Positions 33,121 to 42,909 of a stretch of 64,000 nucleotides of DNA are shown in pieces; positions within the stretch are counted from its first letter, which is position 1; the number at the start of each line of letters is the position of its first letter. The position numbers and the translations under genes are program-made. The DNA is from Pseudoduganella dura (GTDB taxonomy: Bacteria; Pseudomonadota; Gammaproteobacteria; Burkholderiales; Burkholderiaceae_D): assembly GCF_009727155.1 (NCBI RefSeq), contig NZ_WNWM01000002.1, forward strand, positions 6,448,001 through 6,512,000. The letters are read 5' to 3'. The notes under the pieces are model-generated. The model saw only the letters and a program-made list of their open reading frames with translations, was not told where the DNA came from and ran no database searches.

Positions 33121-34893
33121 ATGAACAACAAGGTATTGCTTGCGTTGCTGGCGCTCGCCACCGGTGCCGCCGCACAACAGGGCGACGGCACCCGCGTGGC
33201 CATTGCCACCGCAGTCTGGAAACCCGCGAAAGTCGACGCCACGCCGGAACGCATCGCCGCGGTGAAGGCGCCGTCCGGCTTTGCCGTCACGGCATTCGCC
33301 ACCGGGCTGAAAAACAGCCGCATCCTCGCGGTGGCGCCGAATGGCGACATCTATGTCAGCCGGCGCGACCAGGGCGATGTGCTGCTGTTGCGGGACAAGG
33401 ATGGCGACGGGCGCGCCGACGGTGCGCCGGTGACGGTTGCCAGCCGCGCGGGCGCGCACGGCCTGGCGATCCGCGGCAACCAGCTCTACCTGGCCACGGT
33501 GAAGGAAGTCTTCGTGGCCGATATCCAGGCCGACGGCCGCCTCGGCGCCTTGAAACTGATCATCGGCGACCTGCCGGATTCGGGGCAGCATCCGAACCGC
33601 ACGCTGGCATTCGGTCCGGACGGCATGCTGTACATCACGGTCGGCTCCACATGCAATGCCTGCAATGAAAGCAATCCGGAGAACGCCACGGTGCTGCGTG
33701 CCTCGCCCGATGGCAAGCAGCGCACCATCTTCGCCAGCGGCCTGCGCAACACGATCGGCATCGACTGGCATCCCGTGACGGGCGAACTGTGGGGTCTCGA
33801 TCACGGTATCGACTTCCTTGGCGACGATGACCAGAAGGAAGAACTGAACAAGCTGGAACTGGGCAAGCAGTACGGCTGGCCGCACGTGTACGGCAGCGGC
33901 AGCATCTACCCGCAAAGCACGCCGCAGGGCGAGATCACGAAGGAGCAGTGGAAGGAGCGCAGCGTGCCGATGACGCTGGGCTACACGGCGCACGCGGCAC
34001 CGATGCAGATGGTGTTCTACCGCCACGGCGCATTCCCGGCCGAATACAACGGCGACGCCTTCGCGACGATGCGCGGCTCGTGGAACCGCAGCACCGCGTC
34101 CGGCTATGAAATCGTGCGCGTGCGCTTTGCCGACGGGCAGCCGAAGTCGATCGAGCCGTTCGTCACCGGCTTCCTGACCGACAACGGCCGCACGCACATC
34201 GCGCGCCCGGTGGGCCTGGCGGTGGCGAAGGATGGCGCATTGCTGATGGCCGACGATGCCAACGGCGTCATCTACCGCATCGCGTACCAGGGCGATGCGA
34301 AGGCCACACCAGCGGCCGGCGCACCGGCTTCCGTGATGCAGCAGCAGGCGGACAAGGGCAATGGCGTGCCGCTGGCGAAGGACCGCCCGGAAACGCAGGC
34401 GGCCGGCAAGCTTGCCGTCGCCTCCGATGCCTTCCGCGACGGCGGCATGCTGGACATGCGATTTTCCGAATACGCGGACGGCGTGTCGCCGCCGCTGTCG
34501 TGGGGCGGCGTGCCGGGTGCGAAATCGTATGCGGTCATCGCCGAGGATCCCGATGCCAGCCCCGTGAAACCGTTCGTGCACTGGCTTGCCTGGAATATTC
34601 CGGCCGATGTCACGAAACTGCCGGAAGGCTTGCAGGAGCAGCCGCGGCTGACGGAGCCCGAAGGCGTGCTGCAGGGGCGCAATACGCGCGGTTCGACCGG
34701 CTATTACGGACCCCGGCCGCCGGCCGGCGAGCCGGCACACCGCTACCACTTCCAGGTATTCGCCCTCGATGCGATGCTGGCGGTGCCATTCGGCGCCGAC
34801 CGCGACCAATTGCTGGCGGCGATGCGGGGGCATGTGCTGGCGAAGGGCGTCGTGACCGGCCGCTATGCGCAGAAAGTGAAGCCACCGAAGTAA
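33121..34893 (+). CDS. PQQ-dependent sugar dehydrogenase fused to a PEBP (YbhB/YbcL) domain
   Basis: A 590-aa exported protein. The signal peptide MNNKVLLALLALATGAAA is followed by a six-bladed beta-propeller of the glucose/sorbosone dehydrogenase type (GDIYVSRRDQGDVLLL, HPNRTLAFGPDGMLYITVGS, LRNTIGIDWHPVTGELW, MRGSWNRS). From about residue 430 comes a phosphatidylethanolamine-binding-like domain (ADGVSPPLSWGGVP, DPDASPVKPFVHWLAWNIP, YYGPRPPAGEPAHRYHF). It probably oxidises a sugar or alcohol in the periplasm with PQQ. The PEBP part may bind a ligand or product. CNACNESNPENA adds a small Cys pair in the propeller. No PQQ biosynthesis genes lie in the window. Confidence 0.87.
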   Translation: MNNKVLLALLALATGAAAQQGDGTRVAIATAVWKPAKVDATPERIAAVKAPSGFAVTAFATGLKNSRILAVAPNGDIYVSRRDQGDVLLLRDKDGDGRADGAPVTVASRAGAHGLAIRGNQLYLATVKEVFVADIQADGRLGALKLIIGDLPDSGQHPNRTLAFGPDGMLYITVGSTCNACNESNPENATVLRASPDGKQRTIFASGLRNTIGIDWHPVTGELWGLDHGIDFLGDDDQKEELNKLELGKQYGWPHVYGSGSIYPQSTPQGEITKEQWKERSVPMTLGYTAHAAPMQMVFYRHGAFPAEYNGDAFATMRGSWNRSTASGYEIVRVRFADGQPKSIEPFVTGFLTDNGRTHIARPVGLAVAKDGALLMADDANGVIYRIAYQGDAKATPAAGAPASVMQQQADKGNGVPLAKDRPETQAAGKLAVASDAFRDGGMLDMRFSEYADGVSPPLSWGGVPGAKSYAVIAEDPDASPVKPFVHWLAWNIPADVTKLPEGLQEQPRLTEPEGVLQGRNTRGSTGYYGPRPPAGEPAHRYHFQVFALDAMLAVPFGADRDQLLAAMRGHVLAKGVVTGRYAQKVKPPK

Positions 34894-34953
34894 GGCGGGT
34901 GCCGACGTCGCCGCGCCGACGTGGCTACAATGGCATTTTTACAGGGAGGCACC

Positions 34954-35670
34954 ATGAAGGCCATCGTCACGGGACACAGCCGAGGACTCGGCGAAGGGAT
35001 TGCCCGCGCCCTGGCGGCGCGGGGCGTGGAAGTGCTCGGTATCGCGCGCCATGGCAATCCGGGGTTGCCCGGCGTGCGCGAGGTGGCGCTGGACCTGGCC
35101 GATCCGGCCGCGCTGCAGGCCTGGCTGGCAAGCGGCGAGATGACGGCGTTCCTGGCGGGCGCGCAACGCGCGCTGCTGGTCAATAACGCCGGCGTGGTGC
35201 AGCCGGTCGGCGCGCCTGGCGGGCAGGGTGCCGACCGGCTGGCAACGGCGGTGGCGGTGAATGTCACGGCCGCACTGGTACTGACGGACGCCTTCGTGGC
35301 GGCCACCGCCGGCTGCAGCGACCGGCGCGTGGTGCACGTGTCGAGCGGCGCGGGCAGGGCGCCCTACGGTGGCTGGAGCATCTATTGTGCGACGAAGGCC
35401 GCGCTGGACATGCATGCGCGCGCCGTCGCGCTCGACGGGTTGCCGGGGCTGGCGATCGCCAGCATCGCGCCGGGCGTCATCGACACGGCGATGCAGGCGG
35501 AAATCCGTACGACGGCCGAGCATGATTTTCCGTCGATCGGGCGCTTCATCGCGCTCAAGCGCGATGGCGCGCTGGCCGACCCCGCCGCGGCGGGCGTGCA
35601 ATTGGTCGATTACGCGCTGGGGCCACGCTTCGGCAGTGCGGTGCTGGCGGACCTGCGCGATCAGGGCTAG
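34954..35670 (+). CDS. Short-chain dehydrogenase/reductase
   Basis: A 238-aa SDR: cofactor loop TGHSRGLGEG (6-15), LVNNAGVV near 76-83, and the catalytic YCATK near 143-147 with a Ser (HVSSGAGRAP) before it. The style (MKAIVTGHSRGLG, sepiapterin/benzil-reductase-like) suggests reduction of a small carbonyl with NADPH; the substrate is unknown. ATG 34954 has AGGGAGG 6 nt upstream. It is convergent with the pentapeptide gene, 15 bp apart. Confidence 0.88.
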   Translation: MKAIVTGHSRGLGEGIARALAARGVEVLGIARHGNPGLPGVREVALDLADPAALQAWLASGEMTAFLAGAQRALLVNNAGVVQPVGAPGGQGADRLATAVAVNVTAALVLTDAFVAATAGCSDRRVVHVSSGAGRAPYGGWSIYCATKAALDMHARAVALDGLPGLAIASIAPGVIDTAMQAEIRTTAEHDFPSIGRFIALKRDGALADPAAAGVQLVDYALGPRFGSAVLADLRDQG

Positions 35671-35685
35671 CCTTGTCGCCGGGGT

Positions 35686-36717
35686 TCACTGCACGCCGGC
35701 AAGCCGGCTCACCAGGGCCAGGTCGGCGCCGCCGATGCCGGGCCAGGCGAAGCGGGCGGCCTGGACCGCCGCGCCGGTAAAATCGCCGCGCCGGCACACG
35801 CTGCGCGCAAAGTCGGCGCCATGTGCGCTGGCGCGCTGCAGGCGCACGCCGATCAGGCTGCAGAAGGGGAAATGCGCATTGTCGAGGGTGGCGCCGGTAA
35901 GGTCGCAGGTGCCGAAGTCGGTGCGCACGAAGCGGCCCGCCGACAGGTCCGCGCCGGCCAGCCGGGCGCCATGCAGGCTGCAGTCGACGGTGCGCGTGCC
36001 GCGCAGCATGGCGCCCTGCCAGTCGGTGCCCGCAGCCGCCTGCAGGCCTTCGAGTTCGGCGTGTTGCCACATGCTGCCCGTCAGGTCGGCGCCGCTGAGG
36101 GCGCAGTCGCGCAGGCGGGTCTGGCGGAAGTCCGCGCGCGCCAGGTGGGCGCGCAACGCCAGCACCTTGTCCCAGCGCGCGCCGCGCCAGCGGCTGCCCT
36201 CGGCGCGCGCATCCAGCAATACGGTCGACGTGGCGCGGCAGCGATCCAGTACCGCATGCGAAAGATTGATGCCCACGGCCACGAATTCATCGAGCTGGGC
36301 GTCGCTCAGGTCGGCGCCAGGCCAACTGGCGTCGTTGGCGCGCACGCCGCGCAGCGACGCGCCACAGAGCCGCGCGTGTTCGGCGCGACTGCGGTCGAAG
36401 CAGGCGCCATCGAACCGGGCTCCGGCGCAGTCGGCGTCATCGAGCAGCACCCCGGTGAGCAGCGCATGGCGCAGCAGCGTGCCACGCAGGCTGGCGCCGC
36501 GCAGGTCGGCACGTTCCAGCACCGCGCCGGACAGGTCCGCGCCATCGAGCACGATGCCTCGCAGGTCGGCGCCGGACAGGTCGCGGCCCGCCATCGGCGC
36601 GCCGGCGCGCAGCAACGCGAGCAATTCTCCGGCGGCGGGGGCGGGGGCGCCCCGCGCCGGGCTGCCGGTAGCGGGGCGGAGCAACCTGCTCCACAGCGCT
36701 GACGATAAAATCTTCAT
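35686..36717 (-). CDS. Pentapeptide-repeat protein
   Basis: A 343-aa cytoplasmic protein from ATG 36717 (MKILSSALWSRLL). After about 50 residues it is built of A(D/N)LXX-type pentapeptides (DLSGADLRGIVLDGADLSGA, ADLRGASLRGTLL, and so on), which fold as a right-handed quadrilateral beta-helix. Repeats are regular at both ends and degenerate in the middle (SNLSHAVLDRCRAT-like). Some such proteins mimic DNA and protect gyrase, and others are effectors; nothing here points to one role. It is a single gene. Confidence 0.85.
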   Translation of the reverse strand: MKILSSALWSRLLRPATGSPARGAPAPAAGELLALLRAGAPMAGRDLSGADLRGIVLDGADLSGAVLERADLRGASLRGTLLRHALLTGVLLDDADCAGARFDGACFDRSRAEHARLCGASLRGVRANDASWPGADLSDAQLDEFVAVGINLSHAVLDRCRATSTVLLDARAEGSRWRGARWDKVLALRAHLARADFRQTRLRDCALSGADLTGSMWQHAELEGLQAAAGTDWQGAMLRGTRTVDCSLHGARLAGADLSAGRFVRTDFGTCDLTGATLDNAHFPFCSLIGVRLQRASAHGADFARSVCRRGDFTGAAVQAARFAWPGIGGADLALVSRLAGVQ

Positions 36718-36874
36718 GACCAGCCTCCATCGTCGGGCACGGTGCCGCACCCTCGTGGCCGATTATGGACCCGTCGAGCGCATCCATTGAGTTCCTGGCC
36801 CAAGCTTATGCAAGACTTTTGACTAAGCGCAAACCGAACGCAAACGATTTTGGGAACTTTGCAGCACCCGCGGG

Positions 36875-38995
36875 TCAGAAGCTGCGCGTATAGCTCGCCG
36901 TGAACGTGCGACCCCGACCGGCGAAGTAAGACAGCGGATCGCGCAGGTTGATCGATTGCGGGAAGTAGCCGATGTACTGGCGGTCCGCCACGTTTTCGAT
37001 ACCGAGGCCGAACCGTCCCAGCCGCGTATCCCAGGTGCCGGCGATGTCGGCCAGCGTGTAGCCGCGGAAGTGTTCTTCGAGGTTGATCGGCCCGGCGCTG
37101 CGGCCGATATTGATGTCGCGGTCGGCCAGGCGCGTGGCCTGCAGGCGCAACCGGGCCCGTGCCACGGGTTGCCAGTCCGCTCCGAGCACGAGCTTGTCCG
37201 GCCCCTGCGAGCGGGCGCCCAGCGCAAGGTCCATCGGCGCGCCGGGCGATGCTGCGGTCTTGCCCATCGTTCTGGCGTAGGTGCCGAACAGTGAATACCC
37301 TGGCGCCGGGCGCCATTCCCCCGCGACTTCCCAACCGCGCACGGTGGTCGGCACGCGGTCCATCACGCCGAACCCTTCGGCGTTGATGCGCATCACGGTG
37401 CCCAGCTTCGAACGCGAGTCGTAGAACGATGCGCCGGCACTGCCATGGGCGCCGCGCCAGTTGACGCCGATTTCCTGGTTGCGCGTGATCACCGGCTGCA
37501 GCTCGAACAGGTCATCCACCGACTGGGCGGGCCGGTTCACGCCGCGCAGCACCAGGCCCACGTCCGGCAAGCCGAAGCCCTCCGAGGACGAGAGGAACGC
37601 CGACCAGCCCGGTGCGAAACGCCATACCGCGCCGATGTTCTTCACGGCCTTGTCGAACGAGCGCTCGCCGCCGCCGACCTGGAACCCGCCGTAGGCCCAC
37701 AGCGTGGTATAGGTATCGACCCGCAGCCGGGCCGACTCGCGGCGCACGCCGCCGCGCACGGTGACCGGTCCCGCGTCGTATTCGAGCTGCAGGAACGGCG
37801 CGGTGGAGGTGAAATCGAGGGTCGGCACCCAGGTGCGGTTCGTCAGCGCCATGCGCTGGCCGCTGCGGTCGCGCAGGTGGTCGAGGCCGAGCGTCCACTC
37901 GAGGCCGCGCAGCAGCAGGTCGGGCCGTACCCACGTGACCTTGGCACCGTACTTGTCGGCGTTGATTTCCGACTGGTCGAACAGGCGTCCCGGCGGGGCC
38001 AGCCGCGGGTCCTGGAAGGTGATCGTGTTGCTGCCGCCATACAGCGCGGTGAAATCCTGGCTGAACACCTGCGTACTGAAGCTGCCGCCCAGCAGCGCGC
38101 CGTGGCGGTAGTCGAGGCTGACGGTGCGCACGTCATTGCGCGCCGGGTTGCCGGGCGGCCGCCCAGGCACGGACGAGGTCGGTGTACCTTGCGCAAAATC
38201 GGCGTTGACGGTGCGGTAATCCAGGTCGCCCCGGAAATTGAAGCGGTTCACCGTCAACTGCAGCCGCTGGTCGCCGAAGTTGCGCCCCAGCTTGAGGAAA
38301 ACATCGTGTCCGCCGGCGTCCAGCGTGTCCCCCTGCAGCGCATCGATGCCGATCATCCGCCCATCGCCGTCGTATGCCATGCCGCGCCGCTGCACGCTGG
38401 CGTAGCCGAACAGGTCGAACTCGCCGGACTTGTGCGAAACCGAAAAACCCGTCTTCCAGTCCAGGTTGTCATGCCGGAAGCCGGTGGCCAGGCGGGCATG
38501 GACGGCATAGGTGGTGCCTTCCAGCCGCGGCGTCTTCGTGATGTAGTTGACGATCCCGCCGGTGGCGCCCATGCCCTGGATCGCGGATGCACCGTTGATG
38601 ACCTCGATCCGTTCGATGATCGCCGTATCGGCGAAGTATCCCTCGCGCATTCCGGCGCGCAGCGGATTCGATTGCGGCACGCCGTCCAGCAGGATCAGCG
38701 GGAGCCGCCCGCGCAGCGTTTCGCCGGTCGACGAGATCTTTTGCCGGCTCGGCGAGTAGCCCGGGATATACGTGGCCAGCGCGGACGACGGGTCGTCCGC
38801 CAACAGGTATTGCGTTTCCAGCTCGCGCTGCGACACCACCGTCACCGCGCCGGGAATCCTGTCCACCGACTTCGCATTGCGCGTCGCGGTCACGACCACC
38901 TCGGCCACCGGCGCCTCCTGCGCCCGCGCGGGCACCTGGGCCAGCGCCATGCATGCCAGCGCCACGGCATGCGGAAGAGGAAGCGGTCCGGCCAT
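36875..38995 (-). CDS. TonB-dependent outer-membrane receptor (siderophore type)
   Basis: A 706-aa outer-membrane transporter. The signal peptide ends VPARAQ; a TonB box-like VVVTATR follows near residue 34, then a plug domain (LLADDPSSALATYIPGYSPS, LILLDGVPQSNP, IERIEVINGASAIQGMGATGGIVNYITK) and a 22-stranded barrel ending SYTRSF with the terminal Phe typical of OMPs. Barrel features (FRGYTLADIAGTWD, GRTFTASYTRSF) fit siderophore receptors such as those for hydroxamates. AGGAG precedes ATG 38995. It is divergent from the second receptor over 677 bp. A clean Fur box was not found directly upstream. Confidence 0.9.
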   Translation of the reverse strand: MAGPLPLPHAVALACMALAQVPARAQEAPVAEVVVTATRNAKSVDRIPGAVTVVSQRELETQYLLADDPSSALATYIPGYSPSRQKISSTGETLRGRLPLILLDGVPQSNPLRAGMREGYFADTAIIERIEVINGASAIQGMGATGGIVNYITKTPRLEGTTYAVHARLATGFRHDNLDWKTGFSVSHKSGEFDLFGYASVQRRGMAYDGDGRMIGIDALQGDTLDAGGHDVFLKLGRNFGDQRLQLTVNRFNFRGDLDYRTVNADFAQGTPTSSVPGRPPGNPARNDVRTVSLDYRHGALLGGSFSTQVFSQDFTALYGGSNTITFQDPRLAPPGRLFDQSEINADKYGAKVTWVRPDLLLRGLEWTLGLDHLRDRSGQRMALTNRTWVPTLDFTSTAPFLQLEYDAGPVTVRGGVRRESARLRVDTYTTLWAYGGFQVGGGERSFDKAVKNIGAVWRFAPGWSAFLSSSEGFGLPDVGLVLRGVNRPAQSVDDLFELQPVITRNQEIGVNWRGAHGSAGASFYDSRSKLGTVMRINAEGFGVMDRVPTTVRGWEVAGEWRPAPGYSLFGTYARTMGKTAASPGAPMDLALGARSQGPDKLVLGADWQPVARARLRLQATRLADRDINIGRSAGPINLEEHFRGYTLADIAGTWDTRLGRFGLGIENVADRQYIGYFPQSINLRDPLSYFAGRGRTFTASYTRSF

Positions 38996-39672
38996 GTGGC
39001 GGCTCCTGTTAATTTATGTAAAGAAAGCCATGGATGATAGCCGTTCTGTAAAGCAACAGCAAATGGGGCGGTTTATCATTAATGTAACAAATGATCACTT
39101 TTTCTGCTTTCCTGAACATAAGTATTTTTTGATCGACGCACAATCCCCCGTATGCACGGGCAGACCCGCAGTCGCACCACAATGGAGCGTCGCACCTGGG
39201 CGCCATGGCTATACGCCCGATCGCAATTCCCGGCGTTGCGGATGTGTTGTGGAAAAAGTTTTTCTAGTGCACGTATTGAGTAAGCCCACACGTGGTGGAT
39301 CTGCAACATGGTGCGACCGCTACCACGCAGCGGGGTGATATGTGCTTCCGCCCAGGTCACTGCTTTGGGACGCAGTTTTGCGCAGAATTCTGATCATTCG
39401 GGATGCTGCTCGCGCACTGGTTGAGCGAAAAATTGCCTTTTAAATCAATAGCAACGACAAGCAATGGGGTAGTGCGGAAACAGTTTTGCAATCCGCATTG
39501 CCAACAAGTATTTGCACAACCGTTCGCCTGCCATATCAATTCTGGCATCGCACAGGCGAAAAAAGTCATTGGAATGAACTCACTCCGCTCCCTACTATTG
39601 GCGCGCAGCATCAAAGTGACAGTGGTAGCACACGTCTTTCACAAAAACTATAACGAGATCAGGAGATATTCG
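38996..39672. other. Long AT-richer divergent intergenic region
   Basis: 677 bp between two divergent TonB-receptor genes, clearly less GC-rich than the genes around it. It must hold both promoters. The minus side contains an AT-rich stretch (TTATCATTAATGTAAC, 39072-39087) only loosely like a Fur site; the plus side has a possible -10 TATAAC at 39649-39654. No small gene with a ribosome-binding site was convincing. Open frames reading into the plus receptor lack start signals. Confidence 0.6.
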
Positions 39673-42330
39673 ATGACATCGTTCGGTCACACTCCCCCAT
39701 CGCAACAAATGAAAATGAAACTGTCGGTCGCCGTCCTGGCCGGGGCCGGCATCCTCAGCAGTGCATCGGTATGGGCCCAGAACGCCCAGGCAGTGGCGGA
39801 AGCCCAGGCCACGGCCGAGCCGGTCGCCGTTGTCGTCACCGGCGTGCGCCGCGCCGCGCAAAGTGCGCAAACGATCAAGCGCAATTCCGACGAGGTGATC
39901 GATTCGATCGTCGCGGAAGAGGCCGGCAAGTTCCCGGACAAGAACGTGGCCGAGATCCTCGGGCGCGTTACCGGCGTGCAGGTGCGCCGCCAGGGCGGCG
40001 AAGCCAGCGACGTGATCATCCGCGGCCTGCCGGGCCTGACCACGCTGCTGAACGGCCGCGAAGTCTACACATCGACCAACCGCAACCTGAACCTGACCGA
40101 TATCCCGACCAGCATGCTGCAGCGCGTCGACGTCTACAAGTCGCAGGGCGCGGAAATGGTCGAAGGCGGTACCGCCGGCGTGATCGACGTGCGTACCGCG
40201 CGCCCGTTCGATTTCAAGGGTTTTTCGGCCAGCCTGACCGGCCGCGCGGAAAACCGTGACAAGGCCGACAGCAATGACCCGCAAGTGTCGGGCATGATGT
40301 CGAACCGCTGGAAGAACGACCTGGGCGAATTCGGCGCGCTGTTTGGCGTGTCGTACCAAAAAGGGCATTACTTCGACGAAGTGACCTGGAATTCGCCGCC
40401 GGACAGCACCGTCACCAATGGCACCAACAAGCCCAACGCGGCCGTCACCGGACCGCTCGATCTGGGGCATAGCAACACCACCGGCATGCGCGAACGCTAC
40501 TCGGCCAACTGGGCATTCCAGTACAAGCCGGTGCGCGACGTCGAACTGTACGCGGAAGGCTGGTCGACCCGCATCGACCATGACCGCGAGACCCAATTCT
40601 TTATCGGCAACCTGGGCTGGGGCCCGACCACGCAGTACACGCTGATCCCGGGTACCAATCAGGTTGATACAGTCACGTCCTCGGGCAATCCGTCGGCGCT
40701 GAGCTCGAATCAGGCCCCGCGCGACGATTCCGAAACGCACCAGGGCGCGATCGGCGCAAAGTGGAATGTCAGCCCGGACCTGCGCGTGTCGACCGAGTTC
40801 GTGCGCACCACCAGCCGCTGGAAGCAGGACATGCCGATCATGGAAATGTTTGCGCATCCGACCACGGTCACGGGCCAGACGTATGTCAACGGCGGCGCAA
40901 GGTTCGACTACCCCGGCTATAACATGCTGGACCCGAACAACTACACGCTGGGCAATTTCATCGACAACTGGCAGGCATCGGGCGGCCAGTCGAAGGACTG
41001 GCGCGCGGATGCGACGTACAACAACGGCGAAGACAACTTCTTCCGCGAGTTCAGCGTCGGCGTACGGGTAGCCAAGCGCAGCTCGCGCTACGAGCACGAA
41101 AGCGGAAACTTCCTGGGCGCGGACCCCAAGCTCAACCTGCCTGCCGTCAGCTCGCTGGCTGGCCTGACCTGCCCGTCGGCACCGATGGACAACAATTACG
41201 GCATGGCCCAGTGGCTGGTCATCTGCGGCAACTACCAGCATGCCAATATCGACGCTTGGCGCAAGTTGTATGGCCGCAACGGCAAGACAGCGCCGGATCC
41301 GTATTCGCTGTACACCAACAACGAGGATACAAGCGCGCTGTACGGCAAGACCCGCTTCGGCTTCAACGCCGGTTCCGTGCCGGTCGAGGGTACGCTGGGC
41401 GTGCGCGTGGTGAAAACCAAACTGGACGTCAACGGCTTCTCCAGGGTCACTATCAATAACGAGGACGTTGCGGTACCGGTAAACAAGAAGTCGTCGGACA
41501 CCGATGTGCTGCCCAACCTGACGTTGAAGGCCAACCTGACCGACACGCTGATCGGCCGCTTCAACGCGGGCAAAACTATCCAGCGTCCCGCATTCGGGGA
41601 CTTCAACCCGGGCATCTCGCTGGGCGCGACGATTGGCGGAGACGGTGTCTACGGCGGCAGCGGCGGCAACCCGGACCTGAAGCCGGTGACCGGCAAGAAT
41701 GCGGATGCGGCGCTGGAATGGTACTTCGCCCCGACCGGCAGCCTTACGGCGACCGTATTCAAGCACAAGTTCGAGAACTACATCATCCGCTCGGCGGCAC
41801 TGGAAACGTTCGACGGCAAGCAGTACCGGATGGACCGGCCGCGCAACGTCAACGAAGGCCAGCTGGAAGGCATCGAGATCGGCTACCGCCAGTTCTACGA
41901 TTTCCTGCCCGGCTGGCTGGGTGGATTCGGTATGGAAGCGAACTACACCTACATGAAGGGTCACTTCATTGACAAGGGCAAGGAAGCGCCGTTCCAGGGC
42001 ATGTCGAAAAACGCTGTCAATATCGTTGGCCTGTATGAGCGCGGTGCGTGGTCCGGCCGCCTGGCCTATAACTACCGCAGCAAGTTCGTCGACACGTTCG
42101 ACTATCGCACGCTCCGCGCGCCGGTTGGGCCGCTCGACCTGATCGTCGATCCGATCGAAACGGTCGATGCGTCGATCTCGTACAAGATCAACGAGAACAT
42201 GGGCGTGACGCTGGACGTGGAAAACCTGACCGACCGCAAGTACCAGGACTACCATGGCATCGAAAGCAATCCGCGCGACATCCGCCGTTATGACCGCGTG
42301 ATCGGTCTGACGGTGCGCTGGAAGCTGTAA
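39673..42330 (+). CDS. TonB-dependent receptor of the Caulobacter/Xanthomonas type (TIGR01782-like)
   Basis: An 885-aa outer-membrane receptor with a long N-terminus before the signal helix (KMKLSVAVLAGAGILSSASV, cut near WAQ36). The plug has VVVTGVRRAAQSAQ, NVAEILGRVTGVQVRRQGG, VIIRGLPGLTTLLNGREVYT and GAEMVEGGTAGVIDVRT; the barrel ends DRVIGLTVRWKL. This family usually imports glycans or other large carbon sources rather than siderophores. ATG 39673 has AGGAGAT about 6 nt upstream. A strong terminator follows. A LacI-type regulator 3 kb downstream is a possible controller, but no operator was identified. Confidence 0.9.
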   Translation: MTSFGHTPPSQQMKMKLSVAVLAGAGILSSASVWAQNAQAVAEAQATAEPVAVVVTGVRRAAQSAQTIKRNSDEVIDSIVAEEAGKFPDKNVAEILGRVTGVQVRRQGGEASDVIIRGLPGLTTLLNGREVYTSTNRNLNLTDIPTSMLQRVDVYKSQGAEMVEGGTAGVIDVRTARPFDFKGFSASLTGRAENRDKADSNDPQVSGMMSNRWKNDLGEFGALFGVSYQKGHYFDEVTWNSPPDSTVTNGTNKPNAAVTGPLDLGHSNTTGMRERYSANWAFQYKPVRDVELYAEGWSTRIDHDRETQFFIGNLGWGPTTQYTLIPGTNQVDTVTSSGNPSALSSNQAPRDDSETHQGAIGAKWNVSPDLRVSTEFVRTTSRWKQDMPIMEMFAHPTTVTGQTYVNGGARFDYPGYNMLDPNNYTLGNFIDNWQASGGQSKDWRADATYNNGEDNFFREFSVGVRVAKRSSRYEHESGNFLGADPKLNLPAVSSLAGLTCPSAPMDNNYGMAQWLVICGNYQHANIDAWRKLYGRNGKTAPDPYSLYTNNEDTSALYGKTRFGFNAGSVPVEGTLGVRVVKTKLDVNGFSRVTINNEDVAVPVNKKSSDTDVLPNLTLKANLTDTLIGRFNAGKTIQRPAFGDFNPGISLGATIGGDGVYGGSGGNPDLKPVTGKNADAALEWYFAPTGSLTATVFKHKFENYIIRSAALETFDGKQYRMDRPRNVNEGQLEGIEIGYRQFYDFLPGWLGGFGMEANYTYMKGHFIDKGKEAPFQGMSKNAVNIVGLYERGAWSGRLAYNYRSKFVDTFDYRTLRAPVGPLDLIVDPIETVDASISYKINENMGVTLDVENLTDRKYQDYHGIESNPRDIRRYDRVIGLTVRWKL

Positions 42331-42387
42331 GCACCCGATCAGCGGGTGAGTGTATGAGAACGGCCGCCCGCCAGGGCGGCCGACTAG

Positions 42388-42425
42388 GCGCGTTGCGCGG
42401 CCCCGGCCGGCAACGCGCTTTTTTT
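42388..42425 (+). terminator. Intrinsic terminator after the TonB receptor
   Basis: A 9-bp stem GCGCGTTGC / GCAACGCGC with a 13-nt GC-rich loop is followed by seven T residues. A second hairpin (GGCCGCCC-GCCA-GGGCGGCC) lies just upstream at 42362-42381. Clear Rho-independent terminator, 58 bp after the receptor's stop. Confidence 0.9.
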
Positions 42426-42498
42426 GTTGTCGCCGCCCGGCGTAAAAATGCGTAAATATTGCCGATTTTTTGATTGGCCGGGGGTGATTCGGCTGCTA

Positions 42499-42519
42499 GA
42501 ATGAGAATAGTTCTCATTC
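42499..42519 (+). promoter_or_regulatory. Palindromic Fur box before the DUF3649 operon
   Basis: GAATGAGAA-TAG-TTCTCATTC is a perfect inverted repeat with 9-bp arms, close to the common Fur site form TGAGAAT-N-ATTCTCA. It lies 75 bp upstream of the DUF3649 start, just after the upstream terminator. It should give iron-repressed expression of the three-gene operon. Confidence 0.88.
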
Positions 42520-42594
42520 CAGTCTGCCGGCGGCGTGGCGTTCGGAATGTCGCCGTACCACCGTCCCTATCCGATTCATCTATCCGACATCCAC

Positions 42595-42891
42595 ATGGCC
42601 GCATTGACCAGTTCCCGTTTCCATGTCGCCTCGCGCACGGCAGCCGCCGTGCTGGGCGGCTATGCCTTCACCTGGGGCGTGATCGCCTTTGCCACGGCCG
42701 CGCTGTTCGCCGCCGGCATGGAATTCCACGATGCCGAGCATCTGTCGTACATCATCGGCTTCCTGGTGTTCCTGGCCGCGTTCCTGCTGGCTTTCGCCGC
42801 CCGCAGCCTGCCGAAGGTGTGGCTGGTACTGGCCGGCGGCGGCGCCGTGCTGACCATCGGGGCCACGCTGCTGCAAACGCAGCTGGTCTGA
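42595..42891 (+). CDS. DUF3649 small membrane protein
   Basis: A 98-aa protein with three membrane helices (about 15-40, 50-68, 73-92), starting MAALTSSRFHVASRTAA; the SRTAAAVLGGYAFTW start is typical of DUF3649. First gene of a Fur-controlled operon with PepSY and DUF3325 genes, a combination found near siderophore receptors. The activity is unknown. ATG 42595 was chosen because upstream in-frame starts fall in the promoter region. Confidence 0.85.
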   Translation: MAALTSSRFHVASRTAAAVLGGYAFTWGVIAFATAALFAAGMEFHDAEHLSYIIGFLVFLAAFLLAFAARSLPKVWLVLAGGGAVLTIGATLLQTQLV

Positions 42892-42909
42892 TCCGACGGA
42901 GACAACGAC

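Noticed and set aside
39060..39100. AT-rich element as a Fur box for the receptor at 36875-38995
   Set aside because: The best alignments to the 19-bp consensus were poor compared with the two accepted boxes. It is left as an unassigned promoter region.
38996..39672. AT-rich region as a mobile-element scar
   Set aside because: No transposase remnants, terminal inverted repeats or flanking duplications were visible; lower GC is normal for a divergent promoter region.
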